This document shows positions 10,017 through 18,523 of a stretch of 64,000 nt of DNA, one piece after another (the first letter of the stretch is position 1; each line of letters starts with the position of its first letter). Below the pieces are notes generated by a model, which had not been told where the DNA came from, did no database searches, and was given only the letters and a program-made list of their open reading frames with translations. Origin of the DNA: Leptospira sp. (GTDB lineage: Bacteria > Spirochaetota > Leptospiria > Leptospirales > Leptospiraceae). The stretch covers positions 1 to 64,000 of the forward strand of contig JAACWH010000026.1 of NCBI GenBank assembly GCA_009991425.1, read 5' to 3'. The translations under genes were made by a program, and so were the position numbers.

Positions 10017-11333
10017 TTAACTTTTCGGTTTCAAATTCCAAGTAAACGATAATAAAACGATCGCCATAACACAAGAGCAAACAATAAAACCTAAACTTAC
10101 ATTCCAACTATAGTGATCTGCCAGATATCCGATTGTTTTTGCTTGGACAGTTCGTCCGATGTAACCAAACAAACCTATGAATCCTGCAGCTGTTCCTACC
10201 GCTTTCTTTGAACTAAAATCTAAACCTGAAACACCTAATAACATAACAGGTGGATAAATGAAAAATCCAATCACAGCAAATAAACTAAGATCTATCCAAA
10301 TAAAACCAGGTGGAGTATAAATAATTCCAATAAATGCAAAGAAGATCGGTACCATACAGAGTAAACTAACCATTCCTCTCCTGCCTCCTGTTTTATCAGA
10401 AATCCATCCCATGAGTAAGGTTGAACCAATACCGGCAAATTCGTAGATAATAGTAGATGCTCCTCCTTTTTCCAAAGATGCACCTTTGACTTCCTTCAGA
10501 TATGTTGGTCCCCAATCTAAGAGGCTATACCGAACCATATATACGAATAAATTTGATAAGGCAAACACCCAGATGAATTTATTTTTTAATACACTTTCTA
10601 CGATTAGTTCATACATAGAAAGTTCTTCTTCATGTGTTTCCTTAGACTCAGGGTAGTCATTATTAAATTCTTCGATAGGAGGAAGACCCACGGACTGTGG
10701 AGTATCTCTCAGTCGATAAAATAGATAAAGAGCTGTTAGTAAAGCTAAGACTCCAGGTATAAAGAAAGCATACTGCCAACCAAAGTAAGAAGCAGAGTAG
10801 GCAGCAATCATTCCTATGAGACCGCCACCTACATTATGAGCAATGTTCCAAAATGCGAAAGTAGTTCCCCTTTCTTTAACACTATACCAATGTCCCAAGG
10901 ATCTTCCACAAGGAGGCCAACCCATACCTTGAACTAGGCCATTTAAAGTCCAAAGAATCATATGAATATAGTAACTTTCAGAAAACCCAAAGCAAAAATT
11001 TAATAGGGCTGTTAAAACTAAACCAAAGGGCATGAAAATTCTTGGGTTTGATCTATCACTAAGTGAACCCATAATAAATTTACCGATACCGTAAGAAATA
11101 GCAGTTACAGCGAGGATATCACCGATCTGCTCTCTAGAATAGTGGAGAGCTTCTCCCACCTCTTTAGAAACTACAGGAAAGTTATTTCTTACAAAATAGA
11201 AGACTGCATAACCAATAAAGGTGGATTCGAGAATTTGCCACCGAAACTTAGGATACTTTGCCTCAATTTCTTTAGCTGATAGACGTGGGATCGCAGGAGC
11301 AGGTCGAAAGATTGAAAGAAACTTCTGAAGCAT
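10017..11333 (-). CDS. MFS transporter, organophosphate:phosphate antiporter (GlpT/UhpT-like)
   Basis: This inner-membrane transporter has 438 residues and about 12 hydrophobic segments. The start of helix 1, with [19 protein letters not shown], matches the organophosphate:phosphate antiporter family (GlpT, UhpT, PgtP), where the basic residue in helix 1 contacts phosphate. The MFS loop motif is present as [10 protein letters not shown] and [13 protein letters not shown] glycerol-3-phosphate or other phosphorylated substrate is likely, but sequence alone does not settle which one. The start codon lies in the loop of a small inverted repeat (CTTCTG/CAGAAG at 11322-11341), with no clear ribosome site at a normal distance. 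Confidence 0.85.
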   Translation of the reverse strand: MLQKFLSIFRPAPAIPRLSAKEIEAKYPKFRWQILESTFIGYAVFYFVRNNFPVVSKEVGEALHYSREQIGDILAVTAISYGIGKFIMGSLSDRSNPRIFMPFGLVLTALLNFCFGFSESYYIHMILWTLNGLVQGMGWPPCGRSLGHWYSVKERGTTFAFWNIAHNVGGGLIGMIAAYSASYFGWQYAFFIPGVLALLTALYLFYRLRDTPQSVGLPPIEEFNNDYPESKETHEEELSMYELIVESVLKNKFIWVFALSNLFVYMVRYSLLDWGPTYLKEVKGASLEKGGASTIIYEFAGIGSTLLMGWISDKTGGRRGMVSLLCMVPIFFAFIGIIYTPPGFIWIDLSLFAVIGFFIYPPVMLLGVSGLDFSSKKAVGTAAGFIGLFGYIGRTVQAKTIGYLADHYSWNVSLGFIVCSCVMAIVLLSFTWNLKPKS

Positions 11334-11451
11334 TCCAGAAGCATTTTCATAATCCAGTGAATGTCAATGTTTTTTTAAGTCCAGTGAGGCTGTAATTGTC
11401 TAGAAATTTTGCAAATGAGTCGATTATAAAAGAGAAATCCTGAGATTTTCT

Positions 11452-12615
11452 ATGAAAATACTTTTAAAAATTATCCTACTCCTATTTTGTAATTTTGCAA
11501 GTCTAGAAATTTCGGCTCAATCCGTAGAAGATGAATTAGTATTTTCTTTTCGTAAATACAGGGGTACCGAAGCTCAAAGAATGATTGTTGTTGGTGAAGT
11601 AGTATCAATTGAAAAAGCGGAGTTGTTAGAATCAAAATCTACATCACTACTTGGATTAGATACCAGACCAGATAATGTTGTAGTGAAAATATTAAATCCA
11701 AAGGGTGTAAGAGTCGGACAGACATTATACTTAGTTGAAAAACATCCGGATCATAGGCAATTTCGAAATGGGAATATTGTTGGTGAAATTAACGTTCAAT
11801 CAATTTTTGATACAACATTTTTTGGGAAACAGTTAAGAGGCGTTGGCTTCACGAAACTGATTGAAAATAGACCAATGACTGTTGTCCGCCCACTTATTAC
11901 TGAAAAGACAGAAGAGGCTTTGGATTTAAAAAGAAAAGCGGATGCTCTAGCTTACAGAGATAGCGATGCAGAAGCTATGAAATTATTAAAACAGTCAATA
12001 GCTTTAGATCCAAAATTACCTGATCCGCATTTTGCATTAGGCTTAATGTATAAAAAGGAAGGGAATAGATGGAATGTATCCAGCTTAGGGGAATTTGCAC
12101 AAGCTTGGAAATACCGTGAATCTTTTTCTGATAATAGAGAAAGATACAATTTTTATCAAAACTACTTAGCCTTGATTCGAGAAAATGTTGAAACAGGTCT
12201 CACTAACCCAAAGATCAAAAAAGATATTTTAAAGCGAGGAATAGATATTGTTCAGGACAGCGAAGCAATGTATGGAAAAAGATTCGAAAGTTCTGTTGCT
12301 AAAGCTTGGATCAATTATAAGACTTATCTAAATACAGATACGAAAGATATTTCTAAGAACATCCTCTGGGAAAAATCTATATCTGCATTACAAGAATCTG
12401 ATTCCTATTCGAAGAATTCTCTTCTTTACCACCAAACAGCTATATTAATTTATTCAGAATATTTAAACGGATGGAATCCAGGCAAACCTAAAACTACAGA
12501 CATCATACAAGCCATGGAAAAAATAAAATCTCATGGAAGATCTTATCTTACGATGAATCCACCAGGGAATACTGTTCCTTCTGCGGTGCTAGATGTATTA
12601 GAAATTGTTGAATAA
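11452..12615 (+). CDS. Exported TPR protein, unknown function
   Basis: I do not recognise this 387-residue protein. An N-terminal signal peptide (about residues 1-23, ending SAQ) predicts export to the periplasm. Residues about 30-150 are beta-rich with a repeated VGEVVSIEK/VVVKILNPKG pattern, like a small OB- or SH3-type domain. From about residue 155 on, the sequence is helical, with one clear TPR-like pair (SDAEAMKLLKQSIALDPKLPDP). It is divergent from the MFS gene across 118 bases and is followed by the convergent PilZ gene. Confidence 0.65.
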   Translation: MKILLKIILLLFCNFASLEISAQSVEDELVFSFRKYRGTEAQRMIVVGEVVSIEKAELLESKSTSLLGLDTRPDNVVVKILNPKGVRVGQTLYLVEKHPDHRQFRNGNIVGEINVQSIFDTTFFGKQLRGVGFTKLIENRPMTVVRPLITEKTEEALDLKRKADALAYRDSDAEAMKLLKQSIALDPKLPDPHFALGLMYKKEGNRWNVSSLGEFAQAWKYRESFSDNRERYNFYQNYLALIRENVETGLTNPKIKKDILKRGIDIVQDSEAMYGKRFESSVAKAWINYKTYLNTDTKDISKNILWEKSISALQESDSYSKNSLLYHQTAILIYSEYLNGWNPGKPKTTDIIQAMEKIKSHGRSYLTMNPPGNTVPSAVLDVLEIVE

Positions 12616-12688
12616 AATAATAATATAAGATTTTATTAAAATAAAAGCTGCAGACCTTGAAATAGTTTAATTTTAGAAGAAAAAAATT

Positions 12689-13978
12689 CTATTCTGAAAT
12701 GGTATTTAGACTTTTCTCATAGAGATAAGCCTCTAAGTGCAACATATCATCAGGATTGGAATCAAAGAAATTCACACCAAGAAAGAAAGAACCGTCTCTC
12801 TCTATAAAACGTACAATTTCTCCTCGCAAAGATAGCTCAATATTTTGAAGAAGAGGAATATTCATTTTAACGATATTGTGTCTTTTAAGATAATTGAATA
12901 ATTTCTTATTACTAATTTCAAATAGTAAGCCATCCATAGAAATATCAATAATTTGTGTAGTATGAGCATAGGTCTCATAAGATGTAACTTGAATAGTTAC
13001 TTTTGTGATTGCATAATTAGCAATTTCAGAAAGCTCGTGGATAAAAATTGCCTGCGGATGAGTGATAGTGAATCTTTCCATAGCGGTTGAATAAACTTTA
13101 ATATAACCCACCACCTGATCGTAAATTCTTATGGCTGAATAAATATAGCTAACAAAGAACTGTCGGTTTTCTTTCTTAGAAAGTTCCTCAAAAAATGCAA
13201 GTGCCTCCAATTCATTTGTAGATTCTACAAGTATTTTAAATTCATGATTGAATGTAGTAAGTATTTCATCTTCCGATGGTTCAATGTATTTTTCTAATTT
13301 ATTGCAATCAGATATGTAAATTGATTTTTCTGTTCTACCAATTGCAGAACGGATGAACTTTTCGAATTCATCTAATTCTTCATTTTGTTTATAGATTACT
13401 ATGTCAAAATACTTTGATACTGATTTTATATAATCTGTTATCATAATATTTATTAATTTAAGATTAGGTTTATCTTTACGAATTTCCCTCATGAGAAATG
13501 GATATCTTCTTTCTGCGTAAAGGTTTTTTCCTACTGACCTTGCACCACCTGCTAGAGAACGAAATAAAATGATGAAATTCATAAACAAATCATCCACTAG
13601 AAGCCGTTTTGATTGGCGAAGTTGCATAGATTGTAATTCACTTGGAATCTTAATTAGCACTTGGTCATTTCTTAAGTCCAAGATCAATACATCGAATTGA
13701 TACAAAATGTTCATGATTTCGAATCGGATTCTAGCTCGTTTCTGACCTTCATCACTAAAACTCGGAACGTCTAACATTACCGTATCATCAAAAATTTCAT
13801 GAACAACAGCAACATCTACTTCCTCATTGTAGATAAAATCTATTTCTTTGTCATCAGCTTTGAGATAATAGAAGAGGTGTTTTACTAGATTTATGTCGCT
13901 TCCTATGATTGTTTCAGGGAATAATGATTCTAAAATCGTTATTAACTCTTGAAGGGAATCCGAGCGACCAATTGCCAT
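12689..13978 (-). CDS. PilZ-domain protein (DUF1577-like N-terminus)
   Basis: This 429-residue cytosolic protein ends in a PilZ-like barrel. DISMDG at 345-350 fits the (D/N)xSxxG half of the c-di-GMP site, and the conserved GxxV, then LGVNF, follow. The other half-motif, RxxxR, appears as RQSKR at residues 121-125, more than 200 residues earlier and next to a region that reads like a YcgR-type N-terminal domain. The C-terminal PilZ domain itself lacks an adjacent RxxxR. C-di-GMP binding is therefore uncertain: the site may be degenerate, or may form across domains. From memory, the N-terminal part resembles the Leptospira family DUF1577. Divergent from the next gene. Confidence 0.7.
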   Translation of the reverse strand: MAIGRSDSLQELITILESLFPETIIGSDINLVKHLFYYLKADDKEIDFIYNEEVDVAVVHEIFDDTVMLDVPSFSDEGQKRARIRFEIMNILYQFDVLILDLRNDQVLIKIPSELQSMQLRQSKRLLVDDLFMNFIILFRSLAGGARSVGKNLYAERRYPFLMREIRKDKPNLKLINIMITDYIKSVSKYFDIVIYKQNEELDEFEKFIRSAIGRTEKSIYISDCNKLEKYIEPSEDEILTTFNHEFKILVESTNELEALAFFEELSKKENRQFFVSYIYSAIRIYDQVVGYIKVYSTAMERFTITHPQAIFIHELSEIANYAITKVTIQVTSYETYAHTTQIIDISMDGLLFEISNKKLFNYLKRHNIVKMNIPLLQNIELSLRGEIVRFIERDGSFFLGVNFFDSNPDDMLHLEAYLYEKSLNTISE

Positions 13979-14075
13979 ACTAATAGTATCGAATTATGAC
14001 CTACCTGATATTGAGTCGATTTGAAAAAAGGAAAAAGGTTGAAGGGAAAATTAACTTTATCCCGAAAATTATTGT

Positions 14076-14609
14076 ATGGAACAAAACTCAGAATTAAACC
14101 CAGAACTTTTTGAGATGGTCAGAACTGGCAAATTAACCAGTGCGAAAATAGTAAGTTTGATTTTTTTGAAAAATCTAATCGATCAGTATAGTTCAAAACC
14201 ATTTCTAGAAAATGAAAAATTAGAAGAAATCAAGCAAAAGTTTGGAGTTTATCCAGATATCATGACCTGGGGTGATTATTTTCAAACGGAGATTGCTTCA
14301 AAATATTTTGATCAAACGGATGAAAAATTCCAAGTAATTGTAGATACAATTCGATTTGATTTAATTTCTTCCTATTTAATTTTCCAAGGAAAGCCTGATA
14401 CTTTCTGTGATAGAATCCGATCAGAAGCATTAATAGCTAAATCTATAGATTCTTATCTATGGAGTTTCGAAAATGAAGAAAATGTTCATCTAGAAATCTT
14501 ACTCGATTATTTTGAAAATCTTGGTTTAGCTGAAACCTTACTTCCCGTTTCTGAAAAAATTTGGTATGAGAGTTTTGATTTAAAGAATCTGGTGCAGGCA
14601 GTAGTTTAA
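14076..14609 (+). CDS. Hypothetical protein upstream of a crotonase
   Basis: I do not recognise this 177-residue protein. It is acidic, soluble and mostly helical, without a signal peptide, cysteine cluster or nucleotide-binding motif. Its stop codon TAA shares its last base with the ATG of the crotonase gene (TAATG), so the two are translated from one mRNA. That link is the only hint about its role. Confidence 0.65.
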   Translation: MEQNSELNPELFEMVRTGKLTSAKIVSLIFLKNLIDQYSSKPFLENEKLEEIKQKFGVYPDIMTWGDYFQTEIASKYFDQTDEKFQVIVDTIRFDLISSYLIFQGKPDTFCDRIRSEALIAKSIDSYLWSFENEENVHLEILLDYFENLGLAETLLPVSEKIWYESFDLKNLVQAVV

Positions 14610-15400
14610 TGCCACTCATTGAAGTTGAATATACGGAAAATTCTTCAGATGATATCTGTTATGTGTATTTAAACAATCCGGAATCAAAAAATTCTATGAC
14701 TTGGGCAATGGGGGAGATGTTCGAAAAAGAGATGAACAAGCTTTCTGTTTTGAAACGAAAACCAAGAGTCATTCTACTTTCTGGAAGGAATGATGTTTTC
14801 TGTGCAGGTGGTGATTTAAATTTATTAAGAAGTTTTTCCACGAAGACTTTTTCTCAAAATAGAAAAGGAATGAGAAAGTTTTATAATTTTTTTCTATCAG
14901 TTCGAAAAGTTCCAGTTCCAATTCTTTGTGTTGCAAAAGGTCATGCTATAGGTGCAGGTTTAGCACTTCCATTAGCCTGTGATCTTAGAATTTTCTCCGA
15001 TGAAGGTAAATATTCTTTTAACTTTGTTAAGTTGGGGATCCACCCTGGAATGGGAAGTTCTTATACAACCTCAGAACTCATTGGAAAGTCTAGAGCGAAT
15101 CGAATGCTTTTCTTGGCAGAAACTATAAATGGTAAGCAAGCAGCAGAGTGGGGATTATGCGATTATAGCTTTCCTAAGGAATCTATCATGGAAAATGCTT
15201 TACAAATTGCTAAGGGTCTTTGTGAGGCTGCACCACTTGCACTTAACGAACTTAAAAAAAATTCTTATTCAGATAAGTCCTTACAAAAAGCTCTCAAATG
15301 GGAAGCAGAATCCCAAGCAAGAAATTTTATCAGTAATGACTTTAAAGAAACAATGGCATCAATAGTCGAAAAAAGAAAACCAATCTTTAGCGGACATTAA
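14609..15400 (+). CDS. Enoyl-CoA hydratase/isomerase (crotonase) family
   Basis: This 263-residue protein has the crotonase fold. LLSGRNDVFCAGGDLNLL and AKGHAIGAGLALPLACDLRI are the two oxyanion-hole segments that bind acyl-CoA. It may work in fatty acid beta-oxidation, the main carbon route in Leptospira. Where typical hydratases read FGxPExxLG, this protein reads FNFVKLGIHPG, so the glutamate of the PE pair is replaced by Val. That makes standard hydratase chemistry doubtful and suggests isomerase or another crotonase reaction. Its last 14 bases overlap the end of the convergent lipoprotein gene. Confidence 0.85.
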   Translation: MPLIEVEYTENSSDDICYVYLNNPESKNSMTWAMGEMFEKEMNKLSVLKRKPRVILLSGRNDVFCAGGDLNLLRSFSTKTFSQNRKGMRKFYNFFLSVRKVPVPILCVAKGHAIGAGLALPLACDLRIFSDEGKYSFNFVKLGIHPGMGSSYTTSELIGKSRANRMLFLAETINGKQAAEWGLCDYSFPKESIMENALQIAKGLCEAAPLALNELKKNSYSDKSLQKALKWEAESQARNFISNDFKETMASIVEKRKPIFSGH

Positions 15401-15863
15401 ACTTCTGAATTAGACTATGCTTAGTCTCTTTAGAGATTAGCAAATTATGATTTAGGTAAAGCAATTCTTTGTTTTGTGTTTCTATTATATATTTGATATT
15501 TCTATTGCTGTCTATATCAGGATTTTCGTAAAACCATGAATTTTTAGAATCGTTTATGTCGAGAGGCAAGGATCGAATCTTTAAGTAGGGAACAGTGTCA
15601 ATCAGATTCTCATAAAGCATGGAATCTGATTTGGTATCAATAATTTTGAGTTGTAAGCTTTCTCTTTTCTTCCATTGAAGCAAGAAATCTACTACCAAAT
15701 ACAAGTTTTTGCCTCTAGATTCAATAGTCAGATAAGTATCTTGGATCTTTAAATAAGAATTTTCTGAGTTAGAATTCTCTACAGTTCCTTGTTTCTGAAA
15801 AAGATTACAATTTTCCATTGTAATAAACAATATAAAAGCAATAACAAAAAGGGTTGGATTCAT
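15387..15863 (-). CDS. Putative lipoprotein, unknown
   Basis: This short protein of 158 residues starts with a hydrophobic signal segment and a possible spirochaetal lipobox TMENC, giving a lipid-modified Cys near residue 19. The remainder is beta-rich and polar and belongs to no family I know. The gene follows the adenylate cyclase gene on the same strand with a two-base gap, so it is probably the third gene of the ODP-cyclase operon. That would place an outer- or inner-membrane lipoprotein in the same signalling unit. The lipobox is permissive, so membrane anchoring is probable rather than certain. Confidence 0.65.
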   Translation of the reverse strand: MNPTLFVIAFILFITMENCNLFQKQGTVENSNSENSYLKIQDTYLTIESRGKNLYLVVDFLLQWKKRESLQLKIIDTKSDSMLYENLIDTVPYLKIRSLPLDINDSKNSWFYENPDIDSNRNIKYIIETQNKELLYLNHNLLISKETKHSLIQKFNVR

Positions 15864-15865
15864 AC

Positions 15866-17572
15866 TTAAGAAATAGCTAATTCAGTCTTAGCGTCCAAGT
15901 CTTTATTTAAATTTTGTTTTGAAATAATATATTTACCATCTCTTCGCAGGATGTGCTTTCCATCTCGAAGTGCCTCAAATAATTTATAAAAATTTATATT
16001 TGGTATAAACCTGGATTCACTCTTTTTAGCATAAAGTCCGGACTTCAAACCCGACAAGCGATAGAGGTCATGAAACCCTACACCTTTTAGTTCTTTTTCA
16101 CCAATGTAATCGAAATCAAAAAAATCTCTAGTAAAGTCGAACATACTGCGTGAAACAGTAATTTCTCCACCCTCACTCACTCCTTCTATTCGAGCTGCAA
16201 CATTCACTGTATGCCCCCAAATATCAAAGGCTATCTTTTGGTGACCGACGATTCCTGCAATCAGTGGTCCTGAGTGAATGGCGAGTCGGATTCCCCAAGC
16301 ATCCTCTCCTATTTGTTTTAATTCCTCTCTACGTGTATTTGTAAAACGCATCATTTCTATTCCTGCGAGTAGGATATCGATTCCTGCAGTACGATAGTTG
16401 CCGCTCAAACCTGCTACACAGAGAAAAGAGTCTCCAATAGTTTTTACTTTTTCGATAGAGTAGACTTCACAGATTCTTTCAAATTCATCAAAGTAGATTG
16501 TAAGTTCTTTGAGTAGTTGGGTTGGACTCATGTATCTAGAAATATTTGAAAATCCTACGAAATCTGTAAACATTACTGCTACTTGGTCATATTGTACGGG
16601 TTGGACTTTTCCGAATTTTTTAAGATCATCTATCATATAACTAGGAAGAATATTAGATAGAAGTAGATCAGCTTTCTTCTTTTCTTCAGACAAAAGATTC
16701 TTATCGCTATCAACCATATGATTGAGAAGTTCTTTTACTAAATTTTCCTTGTGACGGTATCTTGAGATTCTAGAAATCGCACGGTAGTAATCTTCTTCTT
16801 TTTGATTATCATTGGTGAATTCCCTTAAAATAATCATTACTTCGTCTTTGTCGATTTTTACAAAACGAGCTTCGAAATTATGATTTACAGCAGCAATATT
16901 TATAAAGAAATTTTTCGTTATAATTGTTTTAGCAGATAGTGCATTGGCTATCTCCTCTCGAAGTTGTAATGCGATATCTGTCGGAAAAATTTCATCTAAC
17001 ATTTTTCCTTGGATGGAATCTTTTCCTATAAATAAATTGATTATTTCGCTGTCAGAAGAAATTTTATAATCTAATATTAAACCTTTACTATTCGCTTGGA
17101 TTAGATAATCAGGCTGGGCATTCAGTAGGGCAGTGTTCTTTTTTTCTATTCGCTTAAGAACATTCTTACTATCAAGTAAGTCTCTTTGCGCCTCAATTTT
17201 ATTGATTGCATTCTTAATTACAACAGCGAATCGAGATGGTATTTTTTGGATGATATAATCTTCGACTCCTTTCTTGGTTTCATCAATTGCATTTTGCAGA
17301 TGATCCATATTTGTATAGATTATAAAAATAGTATCATTGTGGTTACTTCGAAAGTATTCTAATGCATCTAATCCTTGTTCTGTCTCAGGTAGGTAATCGG
17401 AAATTACGACTTCAGGTATTTCTAATGGTTTAGTCTCTAGCCAATGTTTTAGGTTTGAATATCGATTTGCATTTAGTTTACTTTCAAATTCGCTTAAGGC
17501 TTTGTTAAGCTCTATGAAATTACTTTCCTCTTGAATTAAGAAGAGTAGATTTAAGTTCTTAATTACTTTCAT
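15866..17572 (-). CDS. Receiver-PAS-class III adenylate cyclase
   Basis: This cytosolic signalling enzyme of 568 residues should make cAMP from ATP. The N-terminal receiver-like domain (about 1-125) has an acceptor Asp59 in VISDYLPE, Thr87 and Lys110. A PAS-like region covers about 150-260, and a helical linker 265-325. The class III cyclase domain (about 330-500) has metal ligands Asp337 (MFTDFVG) and Asp381 (TIGDSF), base-selecting Lys377 and Asp450 (FDIWGHTVN), and transition-state Asn457 and Arg461. The Lys/Asp pair indicates adenylate, not guanylate, specificity. No histidine kinase is adjacent. The ATG lies one base after the stop of the ODP gene upstream. Confidence 0.92.
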   Translation of the reverse strand: MKVIKNLNLLFLIQEESNFIELNKALSEFESKLNANRYSNLKHWLETKPLEIPEVVISDYLPETEQGLDALEYFRSNHNDTIFIIYTNMDHLQNAIDETKKGVEDYIIQKIPSRFAVVIKNAINKIEAQRDLLDSKNVLKRIEKKNTALLNAQPDYLIQANSKGLILDYKISSDSEIINLFIGKDSIQGKMLDEIFPTDIALQLREEIANALSAKTIITKNFFINIAAVNHNFEARFVKIDKDEVMIILREFTNDNQKEEDYYRAISRISRYRHKENLVKELLNHMVDSDKNLLSEEKKKADLLLSNILPSYMIDDLKKFGKVQPVQYDQVAVMFTDFVGFSNISRYMSPTQLLKELTIYFDEFERICEVYSIEKVKTIGDSFLCVAGLSGNYRTAGIDILLAGIEMMRFTNTRREELKQIGEDAWGIRLAIHSGPLIAGIVGHQKIAFDIWGHTVNVAARIEGVSEGGEITVSRSMFDFTRDFFDFDYIGEKELKGVGFHDLYRLSGLKSGLYAKKSESRFIPNINFYKLFEALRDGKHILRRDGKYIISKQNLNKDLDAKTELAIS

Positions 17573-17573
17573 G

Positions 17574-18377
17574 CTATGAGTTTAATACTTTTCTCATAAA
17601 TTCATCATCTATAAGATCCAGTCCGCATTTCAAATCCCAAAGTGAATTGATAATTTGATCAAGTTGCTGTTTCTTTATAATCTGGCCATGTTGGGGTGCT
17701 ATGATTTCAGCATCAATGCTACGAATTTTTAGGAGCGCATAACGCAGCGCTTGGTTAGAAGGCATATATAAGGAGAGAAACTTTTTCATGTTGTCAAGGG
17801 CTACATCATTGTGATAGAGTTCCCAATCTTTTCCAAGTCCACCTAAGATATCTGAAGTAAACAATACTTTTGATTTTGGATCATAGGTCATGATTGCTCC
17901 CGCAAAATGAGCGAATGGAGTCATCAAAAATTGCAATAGCCTTCCTTCTTTAGTCGTATAGCTTGCATTATCTGGTGAAACCATGTAAAGTTTCCCTTTT
18001 ACCCCATAATGCTTAATCAAATAAGATGCCCTAACTTCAGAAATTATATGATGGTTATAATCATTTCGTAAATCTTCAAAGATGGGAACTCCTGCACATA
18101 GATCAGGATCTTGGTGTTGAAGAATAATTGTATCTATCGCTTGTGGTTGAATAATGGAGAAGACTTTTCTTGCTACAATGGGAAAATCTGGAACAGATCC
18201 TGGATCAATCAATATCCCTGAGGTCTTAGATTTAATTAGATACGGATTACAGTGCAAAGCATCCTCTTCTGAGTAAAAGCCTACCCAAAACACATTTTCA
18301 GCTATTTCAACTGCATAATTTGTATCTATGTCGATTTGAATTTCTTGTGTGGATTGACGATTGCCTTTTTGTACCAT
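17574..18377 (-). CDS. ODP-like diiron protein (metallo-beta-lactamase fold)
   Basis: This 267-residue protein has the metallo-beta-lactamase fold of flavodiiron proteins but no flavodoxin domain. Its metal ligands are the flavodiiron set: His88, Asp90 and Asp92 in LQHQDPDLC, His157 in AHFAGA, Asp176 in TSDI and His230 in PQHGQ. The usual Glu of HxExD is Asp here. Such stand-alone domains (ODP) bind oxygen at a diiron site, and in Treponema denticola one feeds chemotaxis. It is the first gene of an operon with the receiver-PAS adenylate cyclase, one base apart. I infer that it senses O2 (or NO/peroxide) for cAMP production. An RNase or glyoxalase-like hydrolase role is less likely given the ligand pattern. 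Confidence 0.82.
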   Translation of the reverse strand: MVQKGNRQSTQEIQIDIDTNYAVEIAENVFWVGFYSEEDALHCNPYLIKSKTSGILIDPGSVPDFPIVARKVFSIIQPQAIDTIILQHQDPDLCAGVPIFEDLRNDYNHHIISEVRASYLIKHYGVKGKLYMVSPDNASYTTKEGRLLQFLMTPFAHFAGAIMTYDPKSKVLFTSDILGGLGKDWELYHNDVALDNMKKFLSLYMPSNQALRYALLKIRSIDAEIIAPQHGQIIKKQQLDQIINSLWDLKCGLDLIDDEFMRKVLNS

Positions 18378-18411
18378 ATGACCATATTTATGATCGCTTA
18401 CTCAAGATTAA

Positions 18412-18417
18412 ATTATA
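18412..18417 (-). promoter_or_regulatory. Candidate -10 element for the ODP-cyclase operon
   Basis: On the minus strand this reads TATAAT exactly, 35 bases upstream of the ODP start codon. A -35 element 17 bases further upstream would fall at about 18435-18440, inside the FNR-like box. Since the region is AT-rich, chance matches are common, so it is a candidate only. Confidence 0.35.
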
Positions 18418-18433
18418 ATTCCTGAAAATAGTA

Positions 18434-18447
18434 TTGATATATATGAA
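18434..18447. promoter_or_regulatory. FNR-like box (9 of 10) in the divergent promoter
   Basis: TTGAT-ATAT-ATGAA matches the FNR consensus TTGAT-N4-ATCAA at nine of ten positions. It lies between the divergent ODP and FNR-like genes, about 63 bases from the ODP start and 84 from the regulator start. It overlaps the expected -35 position for the TATAAT at 18412-18417, so binding could activate or repress. The gap is AT-rich, which weakens the match. Confidence 0.45.
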
Positions 18448-18523
18448 AAATTTTAGAATTATTATAAAAAGATATTGTCAAAATCACACATTATGGTATT
18501 TTTAAATTAAGGTATTTTATAAA

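Noticed and set aside
11322..11341. CTTCTG/CAGAAG stem at the transporter start as a riboswitch
   Set aside because: A six-base stem alone is too weak to claim regulation.
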